In this document: positions 20,986 to 21,227 of the stretch, one piece after another
Numbering within the stretch: position 1 is the first letter of the stretch
Layout of the letters: each line of letters starts with the position of its first letter
Source of the DNA: a virus
IMG/VR virus record: IMGVR_UViG_3300046007_004022
Coordinates: 1-21,227 of that record
DNA length: 21,227 bases
Reading direction: 5' to 3' (one strand)
Position numbers and translations under genes: made by a program
The notes under the pieces: generated by a model
Told to the model about the DNA's origin: nothing
What the model saw: the letters and a program-made list of their open reading frames with translations, nothing else
The model's database searches: none

Positions 20986-21227
20986 TGGAACTAAAAAACG
21001 GAAATTTTTGCCCATTAATTAAAAAAGACTGCGTGCAACTCAAATGTGCGTGGTTTACGCTTTTGCGTGGGACGAACCCCAACACTGGCAAAGAAGTCGA
21101 TGAGTGGATGTGCGCTGTGACGGCTCTGCCCATGCTTCAGATTGAAGTGGCTAAAGAAGTGCGTCAGGGCGCAGCCGCCACCGAATCGTTCCGAAATGAA
21201 GTTGTGTCTATAAATCAACAGGCTATG
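20985..21227 (+). CDS. Conserved phage protein with cysteine motif, truncated by the window
   Basis: The frame starts at an ATG overlapping the preceding TGA (TGATG) and is still open at the right edge after 81 residues. It reads MELKNGNFCPLIKKDCVQLK, then CAWFTLLRGTNPNTGKEVDE and WMCAVTALPMLQIE. The four cysteines in C9-x6-C16-x4-C21 and C43 suggest a bound metal or cluster. I recall similar proteins from many tailed phages, without an assigned function. The visible part is probably most of the protein. Confidence 0.75.
   Translation, partial: MELKNGNFCPLIKKDCVQLKCAWFTLLRGTNPNTGKEVDEWMCAVTALPMLQIEVAKEVRQGAAATESFRNEVVSINQQAM

Noticed and set aside
1-21227. Toxin-antitoxin, retron, anti-CRISPR or other defence system
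   Set aside because: No reverse transcriptase, nuclease-immunity pair, kinase or other known marker is visible; the small early proteins could include such functions but nothing in their sequences shows it.

Overview
The window is about 21 kb of a tailed double-stranded DNA phage or prophage whose virion genes are P22-like, so a short-tailed (podovirus) particle is likely. The evidence is a terminase pair, a P22-type portal of 705 residues, a scaffolding protein, a P22-type coat protein with a beta-rich insertion, a gp4-like tail accessory factor and a gp10-like DNA stabilisation protein, all on the + strand. The host cannot be named from the sequence. Shine-Dalgarno sites, sigma70-like promoters and the gene families suggest a Gram-negative, probably proteobacterial host.

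Layout. Positions 1-371 hold the end of a rightward block: the C-terminus of a probable replication protein and one small gene. Positions 356-3407 are a leftward operon of at least 13 mostly tiny, overlapping genes. They include a stand-alone DnaA domain IV protein, a cysteine-rich phage protein of 256 residues, a detached AP2 domain and two very short membrane peptides that are absent from simple long-ORF calling. Positions 3408-3966 are a non-coding divergent control region with a good leftward promoter, DnaA-box sequences and a set of iteron-like repeats. From 3967 to the end everything runs rightward: small terminase, an HNH-AP2 homing-type endonuclease, large terminase, two tiny coupled genes, portal, a Dps/ferritin-like small protein, an AT-rich receptor-binding cassette (tailspike and a repeat-built beta protein), a small structural protein, scaffold, coat, two beta-rich small virion proteins, connector genes, fibre, gp10-like protein, a beta-domain protein, a tail-collar protein and a truncated cysteine-containing gene. 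Lysis, ejection and integration genes are not in the window.

How it fits together. The + strand block is the packaging and virion assembly module. The - strand block looks like an early operon. The most interesting inference is a regulatory loop. The promoter of the - operon has an exact DnaA-box sequence (TTATCCACA) directly abutting its -35 element and a one-mismatch copy at the expected transcription start, and the operon encodes a protein that consists of little more than the DnaA-box-binding domain. This could be autorepression, a replication origin, or competition with host DnaA. The adjacent repeat cluster could be part of the same origin or operator. Gene calls and families were read by eye, without database searches.
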